NCBI RefSeq assembly: GCF_900115475.1
Contig: NZ_FOWP01000005.1
Span: forward strand, 186,001-250,000
Reading direction: 5' to 3'
Length of the DNA stretch: 64,000 nt
DNA from: Ectopseudomonas composti
Lineage (GTDB): Bacteria > Pseudomonadota > Gammaproteobacteria > Pseudomonadales > Pseudomonadaceae
A program made the position numbers and the translations under genes. The notes under the pieces are model-generated. The model was not told where the DNA came from and did not search any database. It worked only from the letters and a program-made list of their open reading frames with translations. The first letter of the stretch is position 1. The number at the start of each line of letters is the position of its first letter. This document shows positions 17,059 to 27,887 of the stretch, in pieces.

Positions 17059-18036
17059 TTACGGAAGCAGGATGGTCGAGCCAGTGGTTTGCCGCGAGCT
17101 CAGTGCGTCCTGGGCGGCGGCGGCGTCCTTCAGCGCGTAGCGGTTGCTGATTTCCACCTGCAGTTTGCCGCTGGCGATCATGCCAAACAGATCGTCGGCC
17201 ATGGCCTGCAGGCGCTGTGCGCTGGTGGCGTAGCCGGCCAGGGTCGGGCGGGTGACGTACAGCGAGCCCTTTTGTGCCAGGATGCCCAGGTTGACCCCGG
17301 TAACCGCGCCCGAGGCATTGCCGAAGCTGACCAGCAGGCCGCGTGGCGCTACGCAGTCCAGCGAGGTTTCCCAGGTGTCCTTGCCGACGCCGTCGTAGAC
17401 CACCGGGCACTTGGCGCCGTCGGTCAGCTCCAGCACGCGCTGCACGACGTTCTCATGGCTGTAGTCGATGGTTGCCCAGGCGCCCTGCTCCTTGGCTCGC
17501 GCCGCTTTCTCGGCCGAGCTGACGGTGCCGATCAGGTTCACGCCCAGCGCTTTGGCCCATTGGCAGGCGAAGGAGCCGACGCCACCGGCCGCGGCGTGGA
17601 AGAGGATGGTCTCGCCGCCCTTGAGCTCGTAGGTCTGGCGCAGCAGATACTGCACGGTCAGGCCCTTGAGCATCACCGCGGCGGCCTGCTCGAAGCTGAT
17701 GCTGTCCGGCAGTCTCACCAGCTTGTCGGCGGGCAGTACATGCAGCTCGCTGTAGGCACCCAGCGGGCCGGTGGCGTAGGCGACGCGATCACCGACGGCA
17801 AAGCCTTCGACTTCGCTGCCGACGGCTTCGACCACGCCGGCACCTTCGGTGCCCAGGCTCGACGGCAGCGCCGGTGGTTGGTACAGGCCGCTGCGGAAAT
17901 AGGTGTCGATGAAGTTCAGACCGATGGCCTGATTGGCTACACGAACCTCGCGCGGGCCTGGCGCTGCCGGCTGGTAGTCGCGGTATTGCAGCACGTCGCT
18001 GCCGCCGTGCTGGCTGAATTCAATACGCTTGGCCAT
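17059..18036 (-). CDS. qor: NADPH:quinone oxidoreductase (zeta-crystallin type)
   Basis: From ATG 18036 the protein has 325 residues and begins MAKRIEFSQHGGSDVLQYRD. It is a zinc-free medium-chain reductase; the NADPH motif AAAGGVGSFACQWAK lies near residue 150. It reduces quinones by one electron. The open frame runs a further 225 codons upstream, but that part is antisense to hemF. It is divergent from hemF. Confidence 0.93.
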   Translation of the reverse strand: MAKRIEFSQHGGSDVLQYRDYQPAAPGPREVRVANQAIGLNFIDTYFRSGLYQPPALPSSLGTEGAGVVEAVGSEVEGFAVGDRVAYATGPLGAYSELHVLPADKLVRLPDSISFEQAAAVMLKGLTVQYLLRQTYELKGGETILFHAAAGGVGSFACQWAKALGVNLIGTVSSAEKAARAKEQGAWATIDYSHENVVQRVLELTDGAKCPVVYDGVGKDTWETSLDCVAPRGLLVSFGNASGAVTGVNLGILAQKGSLYVTRPTLAGYATSAQRLQAMADDLFGMIASGKLQVEISNRYALKDAAAAQDALSSRQTTGSTILLP

Positions 18037-18054
18037 CTCGGATTCCTTGTCTGA

Positions 18055-19098
<1,044 letters not shown>

Positions 19099-19105
19099 TG
19101 ATCCT

Positions 19106-19164
19106 GTAGCCCGGATGCAATCCGGGGTAATTTAGCGACCGCTCCCGGATTTCATCCGGGCTAC
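19106..19164. repeat. REP-like inverted repeat, GTAGCCCGGATG family
   Basis: Second copy of the element seen at 5754-5813, with the same two hairpin halves and a different spacer. It lies directly after hemF. Confidence 0.8.
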
Positions 19165-19183
19165 GAATTGGCGCCATTTCCCT

Positions 19184-19244
19184 GTAGGAGCCCGCTTGCG
19201 GGCGATCTGGCCGCAGAGCGAATCGCCAGCAAGCTGGCGCCTAC
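19184..19244. repeat. REP-like inverted repeat, GTAGGAG family
   Basis: GTAGGAGCCCGCTTGCGGGC and GCCAGCAAGCTGGCGCCTAC make two adjacent hairpins with mutually inverted outer ends. The second ends 16 bases before the aroE start. Confidence 0.7.
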
Positions 19245-19260
19245 ACAAACAGGACTTTCC

Positions 19261-20082
19261 ATGGACCGTTACTGCGTCTTCGGCAACCCCATCGGCCATA
19301 GCAAATCGCCGCTGATCCATCGTCTGTTCGCCGAGCAGACCGGCCAAGCGTTGACCTATGACGCGCGTTTGGCGCCGCTGGATGATTTCGTCGGCGATGC
19401 CCGCGTCTTCTTCGCCGAAGGCCAAGGTGGCAACGTCACCGTACCGTTCAAGGAAGAGGCCTTCCGCCTGGCCGATGAACTGACCGAGCGTGCCCGCCGC
19501 GCCGGCGCGGTGAACACCCTGAAGAAACTCGAGGACAGTCGCCTGCTCGGCGACAACACCGATGGCGCCGGGCTGACCCGCGACCTGCAGGACAACGCCG
19601 GCTTCAGCCTGGCAGGCAAACGCATCCTTGTGCTCGGTGCTGGCGGCGCCGTGCGCGGCGTGCTCGAACCCTTCCTGGCGCAGAAACCGGCCGTGCTGGT
19701 GATCGCCAACCGTACCGTGGCCAAGGCCGAACAACTGGTGCGCGAATTCGCCGATCTCGGCCCGCTGGTTGCCGCCGGCTTCGACTGGATCGATGCGTCG
19801 GTGGACCTGATCGTCAACGGCACCTCCGCCAGTCTCGGTGGTGAGCTGCCAGCCATTGCCCCCAGCTTGATCCAGCCCGGCCACACGGTTTGCTACGACA
19901 TGATGTACGCCAAGGAGCCGACCGCCTTCAACCGCTGGGCTGCCGAGCAGGGCGCAGCGCGTTGCTTGGATGGCCTGGGCATGTTGGTCGAGCAGGCGGC
20001 CGAGGCGTTCGAGTTGTGGCGTGGCGTACGCCCGGATACCGCGCCGGTGCTGGCCGAGTTGCGCCGCCAGCTGGCAGTCTGA
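19261..20082 (+). CDS. aroE: Shikimate dehydrogenase
   Basis: From ATG 19261 the protein has 273 residues. It has [12 protein letters not shown] for shikimate binding, [11 protein letters not shown] with the catalytic Lys, [11 protein letters not shown] with the catalytic Asp, and [16 protein letters not shown] for NADP. It reduces 3-dehydroshikimate to shikimate in aromatic amino acid synthesis. AGGA stands a few bases before the ATG. Confidence 0.96.
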   Translation: MDRYCVFGNPIGHSKSPLIHRLFAEQTGQALTYDARLAPLDDFVGDARVFFAEGQGGNVTVPFKEEAFRLADELTERARRAGAVNTLKKLEDSRLLGDNTDGAGLTRDLQDNAGFSLAGKRILVLGAGGAVRGVLEPFLAQKPAVLVIANRTVAKAEQLVREFADLGPLVAAGFDWIDASVDLIVNGTSASLGGELPAIAPSLIQPGHTVCYDMMYAKEPTAFNRWAAEQGAARCLDGLGMLVEQAAEAFELWRGVRPDTAPVLAELRRQLAV

Positions 20083-20439
20083 GTGAGCATGGACGAGCAA
20101 GCGCTGCCGAGGATCAGGGGCTACCACGCCCACGTCTATTTCGACGCCAGCACCCTCGACCAGGCCCGTGCGCTGTGCGAAGACGCCGCGCGGCGTTTTC
20201 CCTTGAAGATGGGGCGGATGCACGAGCGCCCAGTCGGGCCGCACCCGGATTGGAGCTGTCAGCTGGCTTTTCGTCCTGACCTGTTCGGTGAACTGGTGCC
20301 CTGGCTGATGCAGCACCGCAATGGCCTCAACGTGCTGGTGCACCCGATCACTGACAACGAGCTGCGCGACCACCGCGACTGGCCTCTATGGCTTGGTCAA
20401 GTGCGTTCGCTGGATCTGAGCGCACTCGCGGACGAATGA
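20083..20439 (+). CDS. DOPA 4,5-dioxygenase-family protein
   Basis: This 118-residue protein matches the small DOPA-dioxygenase-like family: YHAHVYFDASTLDQARALCE, VGPHPDWSCQL and HRNGLNVLVHPITDNELRDH, with conserved His residues. The start is GTG 20083 directly after the aroE stop, or ATG 20089. It is probably co-transcribed with aroE. Bacterial members are little studied and the substrate here is not known. Confidence 0.8.
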   Translation: MSMDEQALPRIRGYHAHVYFDASTLDQARALCEDAARRFPLKMGRMHERPVGPHPDWSCQLAFRPDLFGELVPWLMQHRNGLNVLVHPITDNELRDHRDWPLWLGQVRSLDLSALADE

Positions 20440-20461
20440 GTGGCGGGGCAGATCGCCTCGC

Positions 20462-22033
20462 TCAATCCTCGAACTGCACCGGGCAGTTTTCCGCACCCTC
20501 CAGCTTGAGAATCTCTTCCACCACTTGCGGTCGTGCCTGGCGTAGCACCAGGCTGCGTTGCAACGCCTGCAGGCGGCGGGCCTCCTGGTGCAGCATCTCC
20601 ACCCCGGCATAGTCGATGAAGTTGATGTGCCGCGCGTCGATTATCAGGCGCTGACCGCGGCTGCGCTGCAGCAGTTGCTGGATGTACTGGCAGGCGCCAA
20701 AGAAGATCGAGCCGTCGATGCGCAGCACCTCGTCGTCGCCGTCGTGCCACAGGCGCACACGTGGCTGCGAGGTGCGCTTGAGGTAGAAGAACAGCGAGGC
20801 CAGCACGCCGGCGTAGATCGCCGTCTGTAGCTCCAGCAGCAGGGTGGCGGCGAAGGTCAGCAGCATCACCATGAACTCGGCACGGCTGACTCGGCGTAAC
20901 GCGCGGATAGCCGGCAGATCCACCAGACCCCAGCAGATCAGCAGGATGCCGGCTGCCATCACCGGCAGCGGGATATGCGTCAGCAGCGCCGCACCGAACA
21001 CGGCGAACAGCGCCACCAGCAGTGCCGAAAACACCCCGGCCAGCGGTGTACGTGCGCCGGCCTGCAGGTTCAGCGCCGAGCGGGTGAAAGAGCCGGCCGA
21101 CAACGAGGCGGAGAACCACGGCCCGAGCATGTTCGACAGGCCCTGGGCGCGAACTTCCTGGTTGGCATCGAGGAACTGGTGCGACTTCACCGCCAGTGCG
21201 CGGGCGATGGACAGGCTGGTGACCAGCCCGAGCATGCCGCAGGCCACTGCGGCCGGCAGCAGGCGCAGCACGTCATCGAGGTCGAAACTCAGCGCAGTCA
21301 GAGATGGCAGGCCGCCGGTGAAGGGCGCCACCAGGGCGATGTCAGCGGTGAAGCGTGTTGGCAGCAGCCAGGCCAGCAGGCTGCCAGCGACCAGGCCAAT
21401 CAGCAGCGCTGGCAACTTCGGCCAAAGCTGCCGCACGACCAGGCTGAGCAGCAGGGTGAAGGCCGCCAGCGCCACGCTGGGCCAGTGCGCCTGTGGCAGG
21501 TGCTGGCCGATCTGCAGCAGGCTGGTCAGCGCCGTGGGTTGGCTGGCGACTTCGACGCCGAGCAGATTAGGCATCTGCCCGATGGCAATCACCAGTGCCG
21601 CGCCGAGGGTGAAGCCGAGCACCACTGACTGCGAGACGAAGTTCACCAGCGCGCCGAAGCGCAGCAGGCCGAGCAGCCACTGGAACAGCCCGGCGAGAAA
21701 GGTCAGCAGCAGGATCAGGGCGATGAATTCGTCGCTGCCGATGCGTGCCATGGGGCTGACGCTGGTGAACAGGACGATGGAGATGGCGGCGGTCGGCCCG
21801 CAGATCAGGTGCCAGGACGAACCCCACAGGCAGGCGATGATCACCGGTACGATGGCCGCGTACAGGCCGTATTCGGCGGGCAGGCCGGCAATCAGTGCGT
21901 AGGCCAGCGATTGCGGCAGGGCCAGGATGGCGCCGGTCAGGCCCACTAGCAGGTCGTTGCCGAGGGTCTTGCGGCTGGTGCCGGGCAACCAGCGTAGAAA
22001 CGGCAGCAGGGTCTGTCGGTCAGGTAGGCGCAT
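20462..22033 (-). CDS. SulP-family anion transporter with STAS domain, candidate choline-sulfate or sulfate carrier
   Basis: The 523-residue protein has the SulP membrane core: PQSLAYALIAGLPAEYGLYAAIVPVI near the start and some 12-14 membrane segments. A C-terminal STAS domain follows (RIDGSIFFGACQYIQQLL, INFIDYAGVEMLHQEARRL). It is on the same strand as, and 58 bases downstream of, the binding-protein gene and betC. That suggests it imports choline-O-sulfate or handles the sulfate released by BetC; the sequence does not settle the substrate. Confidence 0.85.
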   Translation of the reverse strand: MRLPDRQTLLPFLRWLPGTSRKTLGNDLLVGLTGAILALPQSLAYALIAGLPAEYGLYAAIVPVIIACLWGSSWHLICGPTAAISIVLFTSVSPMARIGSDEFIALILLLTFLAGLFQWLLGLLRFGALVNFVSQSVVLGFTLGAALVIAIGQMPNLLGVEVASQPTALTSLLQIGQHLPQAHWPSVALAAFTLLLSLVVRQLWPKLPALLIGLVAGSLLAWLLPTRFTADIALVAPFTGGLPSLTALSFDLDDVLRLLPAAVACGMLGLVTSLSIARALAVKSHQFLDANQEVRAQGLSNMLGPWFSASLSAGSFTRSALNLQAGARTPLAGVFSALLVALFAVFGAALLTHIPLPVMAAGILLICWGLVDLPAIRALRRVSRAEFMVMLLTFAATLLLELQTAIYAGVLASLFFYLKRTSQPRVRLWHDGDDEVLRIDGSIFFGACQYIQQLLQRSRGQRLIIDARHINFIDYAGVEMLHQEARRLQALQRSLVLRQARPQVVEEILKLEGAENCPVQFED

Positions 22034-22091
22034 GGTTCGGTTCGAGGGTGGGCCACAGGCGACTCCACCCTACTCACTTGCAGCGGTTAAT

Positions 22092-23012
22092 TCAAAGCTG
22101 CGCCTTCACGGCAGCCAGACCGTCGCCACCGTCGCGGGTGGTCACGCCCTGCAGCCAGCCATCGAGCACCTGCGGATTGGCCTTGAGCCAGGCCTTGATC
22201 GCTGCGTCGTTGCTGGCCTGCTTGCTCAGCACCTGATCCATGATGCTGTTCTCCATGTCCTGGGTGAACGTGAGGTTGCTCAGCAGCTTACCGACGTTGG
22301 GGCACTGTGCGGCGTAGCCTTTGCGCGCCAGGGTGTTGACCTGACCGCTGTCGCCGAAATACTTCTCGCCGCCCTTCAGGTACTGCATGTCGTACTGCAC
22401 GTTCATCGGGTGCGGCGTCCAGCCGAGGAAGACCACGAACTGATCGCGTTTCACTGCGCGGCCGACCTGCACCAGCATCGCTTGTTCGCTGGACTCCACC
22501 AGCTTCCAGTCACCCAGGCCGAACTCGTCGGCGGCGATCATCTGCTTGATCGACTCGTTGGCCGGCGAGCCGGAGGCGATGCCGTAGAGCTTCTTGCCGA
22601 ACTTGTCGGCATGCTTGTCGAGGTCGGCGAAGGTTTTTACCCCGGCTTCATAGGCATAGGTCGGTACCGCCAGGGTGTACTCGGTGCCCTTGAGGTTCTG
22701 CGCCAGCTTGTCCACCTCGCCGCTGGCGACGAACTTGTCGTAGTTGCTCTGCTGCGCCGGCATCCAGTTGCCGAGGAAGACGTCGACCTGGCCCTTCTGC
22801 AGGCCGGCGAAGATGATCGGTACGGCCAGGGTCTGGGTTTGTGCCTTGTAGCCCAGGCCGTCGAGCAGGAAGCTGGCGATGCCGTTGGTCACGGCGATGT
22901 CGCTCCAGCCCGGGTCACCCAGCTTGACCGTGGCACAGGCTGCGTCCTCGGCCCAGGCGTTACCGGCACTGGTGAGCGCTGCGGTGAGTAGTAGCACGCT
23001 GAATCGGTTCAT
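22092..23012 (-). CDS. Choline/betaine-type ABC substrate-binding protein in the betC cluster
   Basis: Start ATG 23012 has AGGAGA upstream. The 306-residue product has a signal peptide (MNRFSVLLLTAALTSAGNAWAE) and the same motifs as its paralogue at 3155-4081: KLGDPGWSDIAVTNG, GQVDVFLGNWMPAQQSNYDK, FLGWTPHPMNVQYDMQYLK and the C-terminal GVTTRDGGDGLAAVKAQL. No permease or ATPase gene is adjacent. The location beside choline sulfatase points to choline or choline sulfate as ligand, with the membrane parts encoded elsewhere. Confidence 0.87.
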   Translation of the reverse strand: MNRFSVLLLTAALTSAGNAWAEDAACATVKLGDPGWSDIAVTNGIASFLLDGLGYKAQTQTLAVPIIFAGLQKGQVDVFLGNWMPAQQSNYDKFVASGEVDKLAQNLKGTEYTLAVPTYAYEAGVKTFADLDKHADKFGKKLYGIASGSPANESIKQMIAADEFGLGDWKLVESSEQAMLVQVGRAVKRDQFVVFLGWTPHPMNVQYDMQYLKGGEKYFGDSGQVNTLARKGYAAQCPNVGKLLSNLTFTQDMENSIMDQVLSKQASNDAAIKAWLKANPQVLDGWLQGVTTRDGGDGLAAVKAQL

Positions 23013-23086
23013 GGCGTCTCTCCTTTTTTCTTCTGTTTTGGGTAGCGGCAGCTTCAAGGCTCAGGCTTGTGGCGCGGAGCAAAGGT

Positions 23087-24598
23087 TCAACCGACTGGCG
23101 GAAACCGCGCACGGCGTTCCAGATCGTCGAGGTCGATATGGTTGCGCATGTACTGTTGGCTGGCGTCGACCCAGGGCTGGTGATCCCAGCTGGTCAGCGT
23201 GCCCTGGCTCAGGGCCTCGGCCACCAGGCGGCGGCGGCGTTGGCTGGCCAGGGTGGCGGCGTGAATGGCCGGGATATCCCAGCGCTCGCGGGCCTCGGCG
23301 ACGAAGCCGGCGAGGATGCCGCGGTGTTCGCTGGACTCAGCGAGGTTCTGGCGCTCCTGCGGGTCGCTGTCGAGGTTGAACAGCAGCAGTGGGTCCTGCT
23401 CGGAATAGACGAACTTCCACGGGCCACGGCGAATCATCATCAGCGGGCTGACGCTGCCTTCGGCCATGTATTCGCCGAGTACTTCGTCATGGCCGCCCTT
23501 GCCCTGCAGGTGCGGCAGCAGCGAGTGCCCCTCCAGCTCCAGGCTGTGATCGACCTGGCCGCCGGCCAGCTCGACCAGCGTCGGCAGCAGGTCCAGGGTC
23601 GAGACCGACTGATTGACGCGATGCGCGGCAAACCGCTTGGGCGCATGCACCAGCAGCGGTACGCGGGAGGACATCTCGAACCAGTGCATCTTGTACCAGA
23701 GGCCACGCTCGCCCAGCATGTCGCCGTGGTCGCCGGAGAAGACGATCAGTGTGTCGTCAGCCAGGCCGCATTCTTCCAGGGTCTTGAGCAGTTTGCCGAT
23801 GTTGTCGTCGATATAGCTGCAGGCGCCGAAATAGGCACGGCGGGCGTCGCGAATCTTGTCCTCGGGCAGTGGCTTGTCCCACAGGTCGATGACCTTGAGG
23901 ATGCGCTGCGAATGTGGGTCCTGCTCGGTCTGGTCGATGTGCTGGCGCGGCAGGGGAATGTCCACGCCCTCGTAGCGATCCCAGTATTCGCGCGGGATGG
24001 TGTAGGGGTCGTGTGGATGGGTCATCGACACGGTCAGACAGAACGGCTGCTCCGGGGTCATGCGCACATGGTCGTAGAGGTACTGGCGAGCCTTGAACAC
24101 CACCTCCTCGTCGAAATCCAGCTGGTTGCTGCGCACGCAGGGCCCGGCCTGCAGCACCGAGGACATGTTGTGGTACCAGCTGGCGCGCACGTCCGGCTCG
24201 TCCCAGTTCACTGCCCAGCCGTAGTCGGCCGGGTAGATGTCACTAGTCAGACGCTCTTCGTAGCCGTGTAGCTGGTCCGGGCCGCAGAAGTGCATCTTGC
24301 CCGACAGGGCGGTGCGGTAGCCGAGACGCCGCAGGTAATGGGCATAGGTCGGCACGTCGGCTGGGAAGTCGGCAGCATTGTCGTAGGCGCCGATTTTCGA
24401 AGGCAGCCGCCCGCTGACCAGAGTGAAGCGCGACGGCGCACAGAGCGGGCTGTTGCAGTAGGCCGAGTCGAACACCACGGCCTGCTCGGCCAGTTTCATC
24501 AGATTGGGCATCTGCACCGGCGAGGTGGCATCGTGCAGCGGCAGGATCGGTGCGGCCATCTGATCGGCCATGATGAAGAGGATGTTCGGGCGCTTCAT
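23087..24598 (-). CDS. betC: Choline-sulfatase BetC
   Basis: From ATG 24598 the protein has 503 residues and begins MKRPNILFIMADQMAAPILP. The sulfatase signature C-x-P-S-R is present as CAPSR, with Cys53 the residue converted to formylglycine, followed by GRLPSKIG. Metal-binding ADQ near residue 11 and FSGDHGDMLGERGLWYK are intact. It hydrolyses choline-O-sulfate to choline and sulfate. No signal peptide is seen, so it acts in the cytoplasm, and substrate must be imported first. It is divergent from a LysR gene. Confidence 0.95.
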   Translation of the reverse strand: MKRPNILFIMADQMAAPILPLHDATSPVQMPNLMKLAEQAVVFDSAYCNSPLCAPSRFTLVSGRLPSKIGAYDNAADFPADVPTYAHYLRRLGYRTALSGKMHFCGPDQLHGYEERLTSDIYPADYGWAVNWDEPDVRASWYHNMSSVLQAGPCVRSNQLDFDEEVVFKARQYLYDHVRMTPEQPFCLTVSMTHPHDPYTIPREYWDRYEGVDIPLPRQHIDQTEQDPHSQRILKVIDLWDKPLPEDKIRDARRAYFGACSYIDDNIGKLLKTLEECGLADDTLIVFSGDHGDMLGERGLWYKMHWFEMSSRVPLLVHAPKRFAAHRVNQSVSTLDLLPTLVELAGGQVDHSLELEGHSLLPHLQGKGGHDEVLGEYMAEGSVSPLMMIRRGPWKFVYSEQDPLLLFNLDSDPQERQNLAESSEHRGILAGFVAEARERWDIPAIHAATLASQRRRRLVAEALSQGTLTSWDHQPWVDASQQYMRNHIDLDDLERRARFPPVG

Positions 24599-24711
24599 GG
24601 TGGCGGGTATTCCATACTGTTGGTTTATGCGACAGTGCCGGCACCATGATTCCGGTAGAACGGCAGCAGGGTAAACCCAGCTGGAGAACATGCCTCGGAT
24701 AAGCAGGGCTT

Positions 24712-25632
24712 ATGTTTAAAACCATCGATGGGTTGTCGCTCGACGCATTGCGGGTGTTCGAGTCGGCCGCGCGCCAGCTCAGCTTCACCGCCGCCGCCAG
24801 CGAGCTGGGTAGCAGCCAGCCGGCGATCAGTCAGCAGATCAAGCGTCTGGAGCAGCAACTGGCCACGCGCCTGTTCGATCGTGTCTACCGCGGCATCGTC
24901 CTGACCGAGGCGGGCGAGTTGCTGCTGGCCCATGTGCAGGAGGGACTGGCCAGCCTCGATGCCGGGCTCGTCGCCGTCACTGCACGGCAGCAGCACGAGG
25001 TGCTGCAGGTGGCCACCGATTTCGCCTTCGCCGCCTATTGGCTGATGCCGCGCCTGCAGCGCTTCAATCGGCTGTACCCGGAGGTCGACGTCAGCCTGAT
25101 CACCAGCGAGCGCGACCCGGCCACGGTGCCCAGCGATATCGACGTGGCGATTCGTTTCGGCGATGGCCGCTTCAAGCATGGCGAAGCGCACCTGCTGTTT
25201 CGCGAGGAGGTGTTCCCGGTGTGCAGCCCGCGCCTGCTCGGCGAGCGTCAGTTGCCGCTGCCGGTCACGGCGCTGGTCGAACTACCACTGTTGCACCTGC
25301 GCCCCGAGCATCGCTCGCGCTGGTTCGACTGGGATGGCCTGTTCCGCGCCCTGGGTATCGCCAGTCTGCCGACCCCCGGTGCGCTGCGCTTCGACAACTA
25401 CACCCTGCTGATCCAGGCCGCGATTGCCGGGCAAGGTGTGGCTATCGGCTGGCGCCACCTGGTGGATGAACTTCTGGCGCAGGGGCTGCTCTGTCGTCTG
25501 GGGGATGCCGAGGCGCATTCCGCACGTGGCTATTACCTGGTGCTCCCCGAGCGCAAGCGCCGTCAGCGCCTGACCGCGCGTTTCGTCGACTGGCTGCAGG
25601 CCGAACTGGATTCGCCAGCAGCAACCGTTTGA
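24712..25632 (+). CDS. LysR-type regulator of the choline-sulfate cluster
   Basis: The 306-residue regulator has an N-terminal helix-turn-helix ([38 protein letters not shown], broken here by normal family spacing) and a periplasmic-binding-protein-like effector domain. Its divergent position 113 bases from betC is the standard LysR arrangement and suggests it controls betC and the downstream genes, probably in response to choline sulfate or choline. Confidence 0.88.
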   Translation: MFKTIDGLSLDALRVFESAARQLSFTAAASELGSSQPAISQQIKRLEQQLATRLFDRVYRGIVLTEAGELLLAHVQEGLASLDAGLVAVTARQQHEVLQVATDFAFAAYWLMPRLQRFNRLYPEVDVSLITSERDPATVPSDIDVAIRFGDGRFKHGEAHLLFREEVFPVCSPRLLGERQLPLPVTALVELPLLHLRPEHRSRWFDWDGLFRALGIASLPTPGALRFDNYTLLIQAAIAGQGVAIGWRHLVDELLAQGLLCRLGDAEAHSARGYYLVLPERKRRQRLTARFVDWLQAELDSPAATV

Positions 25633-25723
25633 TCGGGCCATACTGCAATCGCCAAGCGCGAACCCTATACTGAACGCTGCCGCCGCTGCGGCAGCTTCCC
25701 CACTCAAACCGGTGAGCTTAACC

Positions 25724-26626
25724 GTGAAACTCCGTCATTCGATTTTGGGCTTGCTGCTGTGCGGCAGCCTTGTTGTTTCGAACCTCCAGGCCGCGCCGGC
25801 CCAGCCCAAGCAGGAGCTGGCCGCCGGTAGCGCCTTGCTGATCGACCTGAAGACCGGCAAGGAGCTGTATTCCAGCAACCCGGATCTGCGCCTGCCGATC
25901 GCCTCGGTCACCAAGCTGATGACCGCCATGGTGGTGCTCGATGCCAAGCTGCCGCTGGATGAGGTGCTGCCAGTCAATATCCGCGACACCAAGGAAATGC
26001 AGGGTGTGTTCTCCCGCGTACGTATCGGCAGCGAGATCACCCGCCGCGAGATGCTGCACCTGGCGCTGATGTCCTCGGAGAACCGCGCTGCCGCCAGCCT
26101 CGCGCATCACTATCCGGGCGGCCACGCGGCCTTCATCGCGGCGATGAATGCCAAGGCCAAGGCACTGGGCATGCGCAATAGCCATTTCGTCGAGCCCACC
26201 GGCTTGTCCGAACTGAACGTCGCCACTGCGCGCGACCTGGCGCTGATGGTCAAGGCCGCCAACCAGTACCCGCTGATCCACCAGTTCAGCACCGACTCCG
26301 AAGCCACCGTGGCCTTCCGCAAGCCCAACTACACCCTGGGCTTTCGCAACACCAACGCCCTGGTGCGCAAGGCGGACTGGAACATCAACCTGAGCAAGAC
26401 CGGCTTCACCAATGCCGCCGGTCGTTGCCTGGTGATGGCTACCACCATCGCCAATCGTCCGGTGGCGTTCGTGGTGCTCGGCGCCTTTGGCAAGTACACC
26501 CACATGGCCGACGCCAATCGCCTCAAGCGCTGGATGGAGACCGGCAAGGTCACCCCGGTGCCGGCGGCGGCGCTCAGCTACAAGCAGCAGAAGCTGGCCG
26601 AGTGGAGTTTGCAGGCGGCGCAGTGA
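25724..26626 (+). CDS. pbpG: D-alanyl-D-alanine endopeptidase (PBP7 type)
   Basis: The most likely start is GTG 25724, with GGTGAG 8 bases before it; GTG 25712 is an alternative. The 300-residue protein has a signal peptide ([23 protein letters not shown]) and the S11 motifs: SVTK with the nucleophile Ser near residue 60, SSEN (S-x-N) near 118, and the KTG near 225. It trims peptidoglycan crosslinks in the periplasm. Confidence 0.9.
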   Translation: MKLRHSILGLLLCGSLVVSNLQAAPAQPKQELAAGSALLIDLKTGKELYSSNPDLRLPIASVTKLMTAMVVLDAKLPLDEVLPVNIRDTKEMQGVFSRVRIGSEITRREMLHLALMSSENRAAASLAHHYPGGHAAFIAAMNAKAKALGMRNSHFVEPTGLSELNVATARDLALMVKAANQYPLIHQFSTDSEATVAFRKPNYTLGFRNTNALVRKADWNINLSKTGFTNAAGRCLVMATTIANRPVAFVVLGAFGKYTHMADANRLKRWMETGKVTPVPAAALSYKQQKLAEWSLQAAQ

Positions 26627-26643
26627 CTTCAGGCTGATGATGC

Positions 26644-26674
26644 AAAAAGGGCGACTCGACGAGTCGCCCTTTTT
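26644..26674 (+). terminator. Rho-independent terminator after pbpG
   Basis: AAAAAGGGCGACTCG and CGAGTCGCCCTTTTT form a perfect hairpin with A and T runs on both sides, so it can work in both directions. Confidence 0.9.
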
Positions 26675-26691
26675 CGTGATGCCTGCGCTGC

Positions 26692-26750
26692 GTAGCCCGG
26701 ATGCAATCCGGGGAAACAGTGACTCAGGCCCCGGATTGCATCCGGGCTAC
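26692..26750. repeat. REP-like inverted repeat, GTAGCCCGGATG family
   Basis: Third copy of the element at 5754 and 19106. In this copy both halves carry the TGCAATCC/GGATTGCA version, making it the most symmetrical of the three. Confidence 0.8.
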
Positions 26751-26776
26751 GGTCGATCTTCCTCAGTCCTGGTGCG

Positions 26777-27670
26777 TCAGCTTGGGCAGCCCAGCCGCTC
26801 GCTGAGGTAGTCGAGAAAGCAGGCAATACGCGAAGCCAATGCGGTGTTGCGGTAGTACACCGCGTTGATCGGCTGGCGCACCTCCACGCGCTGCTCGGCC
26901 AGTACCTCGACCAGCGCGCCGCTGGCGCGGGCGGCATCGGTCATGAAATCTGACAGGCACACCAGGCCCTGACCGGCCAGCGCCAGCTCGAGCAGGGTGT
27001 CGCCGCTGGAGGCGCGCAGGCTCGGGGTGATGCGCCAGCGCTCGCCAAGGGCATGGCGCAGCGGCCATTCGTTGAGGCTGTCTGGTTCGGTGAAGCCGAT
27101 CAGGCTGTGCCCGGCCAGGTCTTCGGTGCGCGCCGGGTTGCCGTGTTGGCGCAGGTAGTCCGGGCTGGCCAGCACCCGGCGGCGACTGTGGCACAACGGC
27201 CGTGCATGCAGACTGGAGTCGGGCAGGGTGCCGATACGGATGGCCAGGTCGGTGCGTCGCTCCAGCAGGTCGATGATGCGGTCGTCGCTGTTCAGCTCCA
27301 GCTCGATCTGTGGGTAACGCGCGCGGAAATCGCCGATCAGCGGGACGATCACATGCAGCATGAAGGGCGAGGCGGTGTTGATCCGCAGGCGTCCGGCCGG
27401 CGCCTGGCGGCGCAAGGTCATCTGCTCCTCGGCTTCCTCGACGCTGGCGAGGATACGCCGCGCCTGGGCCAGAAACACCTCGCCCTCCTCGGTCAGCTCC
27501 AAACGCCGCGTGGTACGGCGCAACAGGGTGACGGCGAGCTTGTCCTCCAGGCGGCTGAGGGCGCGGCTGACGCCGGACGCGGTTTGCTCAAGCTGTTCGG
27601 CGGCGGCACTGATCGAGCCGCAGTCGACCACGCTGACGAAGGCGAGCATTTCTTCCAGGCTGGTCTTCAT
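26777..27670 (-). CDS. LysR-type regulator
   Basis: This 297-residue LysR protein begins MKTSLEEMLAFVSVVDCGSISAAAEQL with an ordinary helix-turn-helix to about residue 60 and an effector-binding domain with LRINTASPFMLHVIVPLIGDF. It belongs to the CrgA/DmlR-like branch. It is divergent from the aldo-keto reductase gene, which it may control. The 217-base gap between them is noncoding. Confidence 0.85.
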   Translation of the reverse strand: MKTSLEEMLAFVSVVDCGSISAAAEQLEQTASGVSRALSRLEDKLAVTLLRRTTRRLELTEEGEVFLAQARRILASVEEAEEQMTLRRQAPAGRLRINTASPFMLHVIVPLIGDFRARYPQIELELNSDDRIIDLLERRTDLAIRIGTLPDSSLHARPLCHSRRRVLASPDYLRQHGNPARTEDLAGHSLIGFTEPDSLNEWPLRHALGERWRITPSLRASSGDTLLELALAGQGLVCLSDFMTDAARASGALVEVLAEQRVEVRQPINAVYYRNTALASRIACFLDYLSERLGCPS

Positions 27671-27887
27671 TGTTGATCTTCAGTCAAAGGTGTTTGCTTG
27701 CTTGGCGGGTTTTTCCGCATGAGTCTGGCGCGGATACTGCGCAGCATCAAGCCTGCTCGCTGGGTGAGCTAGAGGGGCAAGGGCCTGTGGGCCTGCAACT
27801 TTTACCCACTGAGTCAGGCCGAACGATTCAGCCCCTGCGCCGGTCTGCTGATCGGTCATCTATCCAGAATCTGTGAGGAGACTCGCC

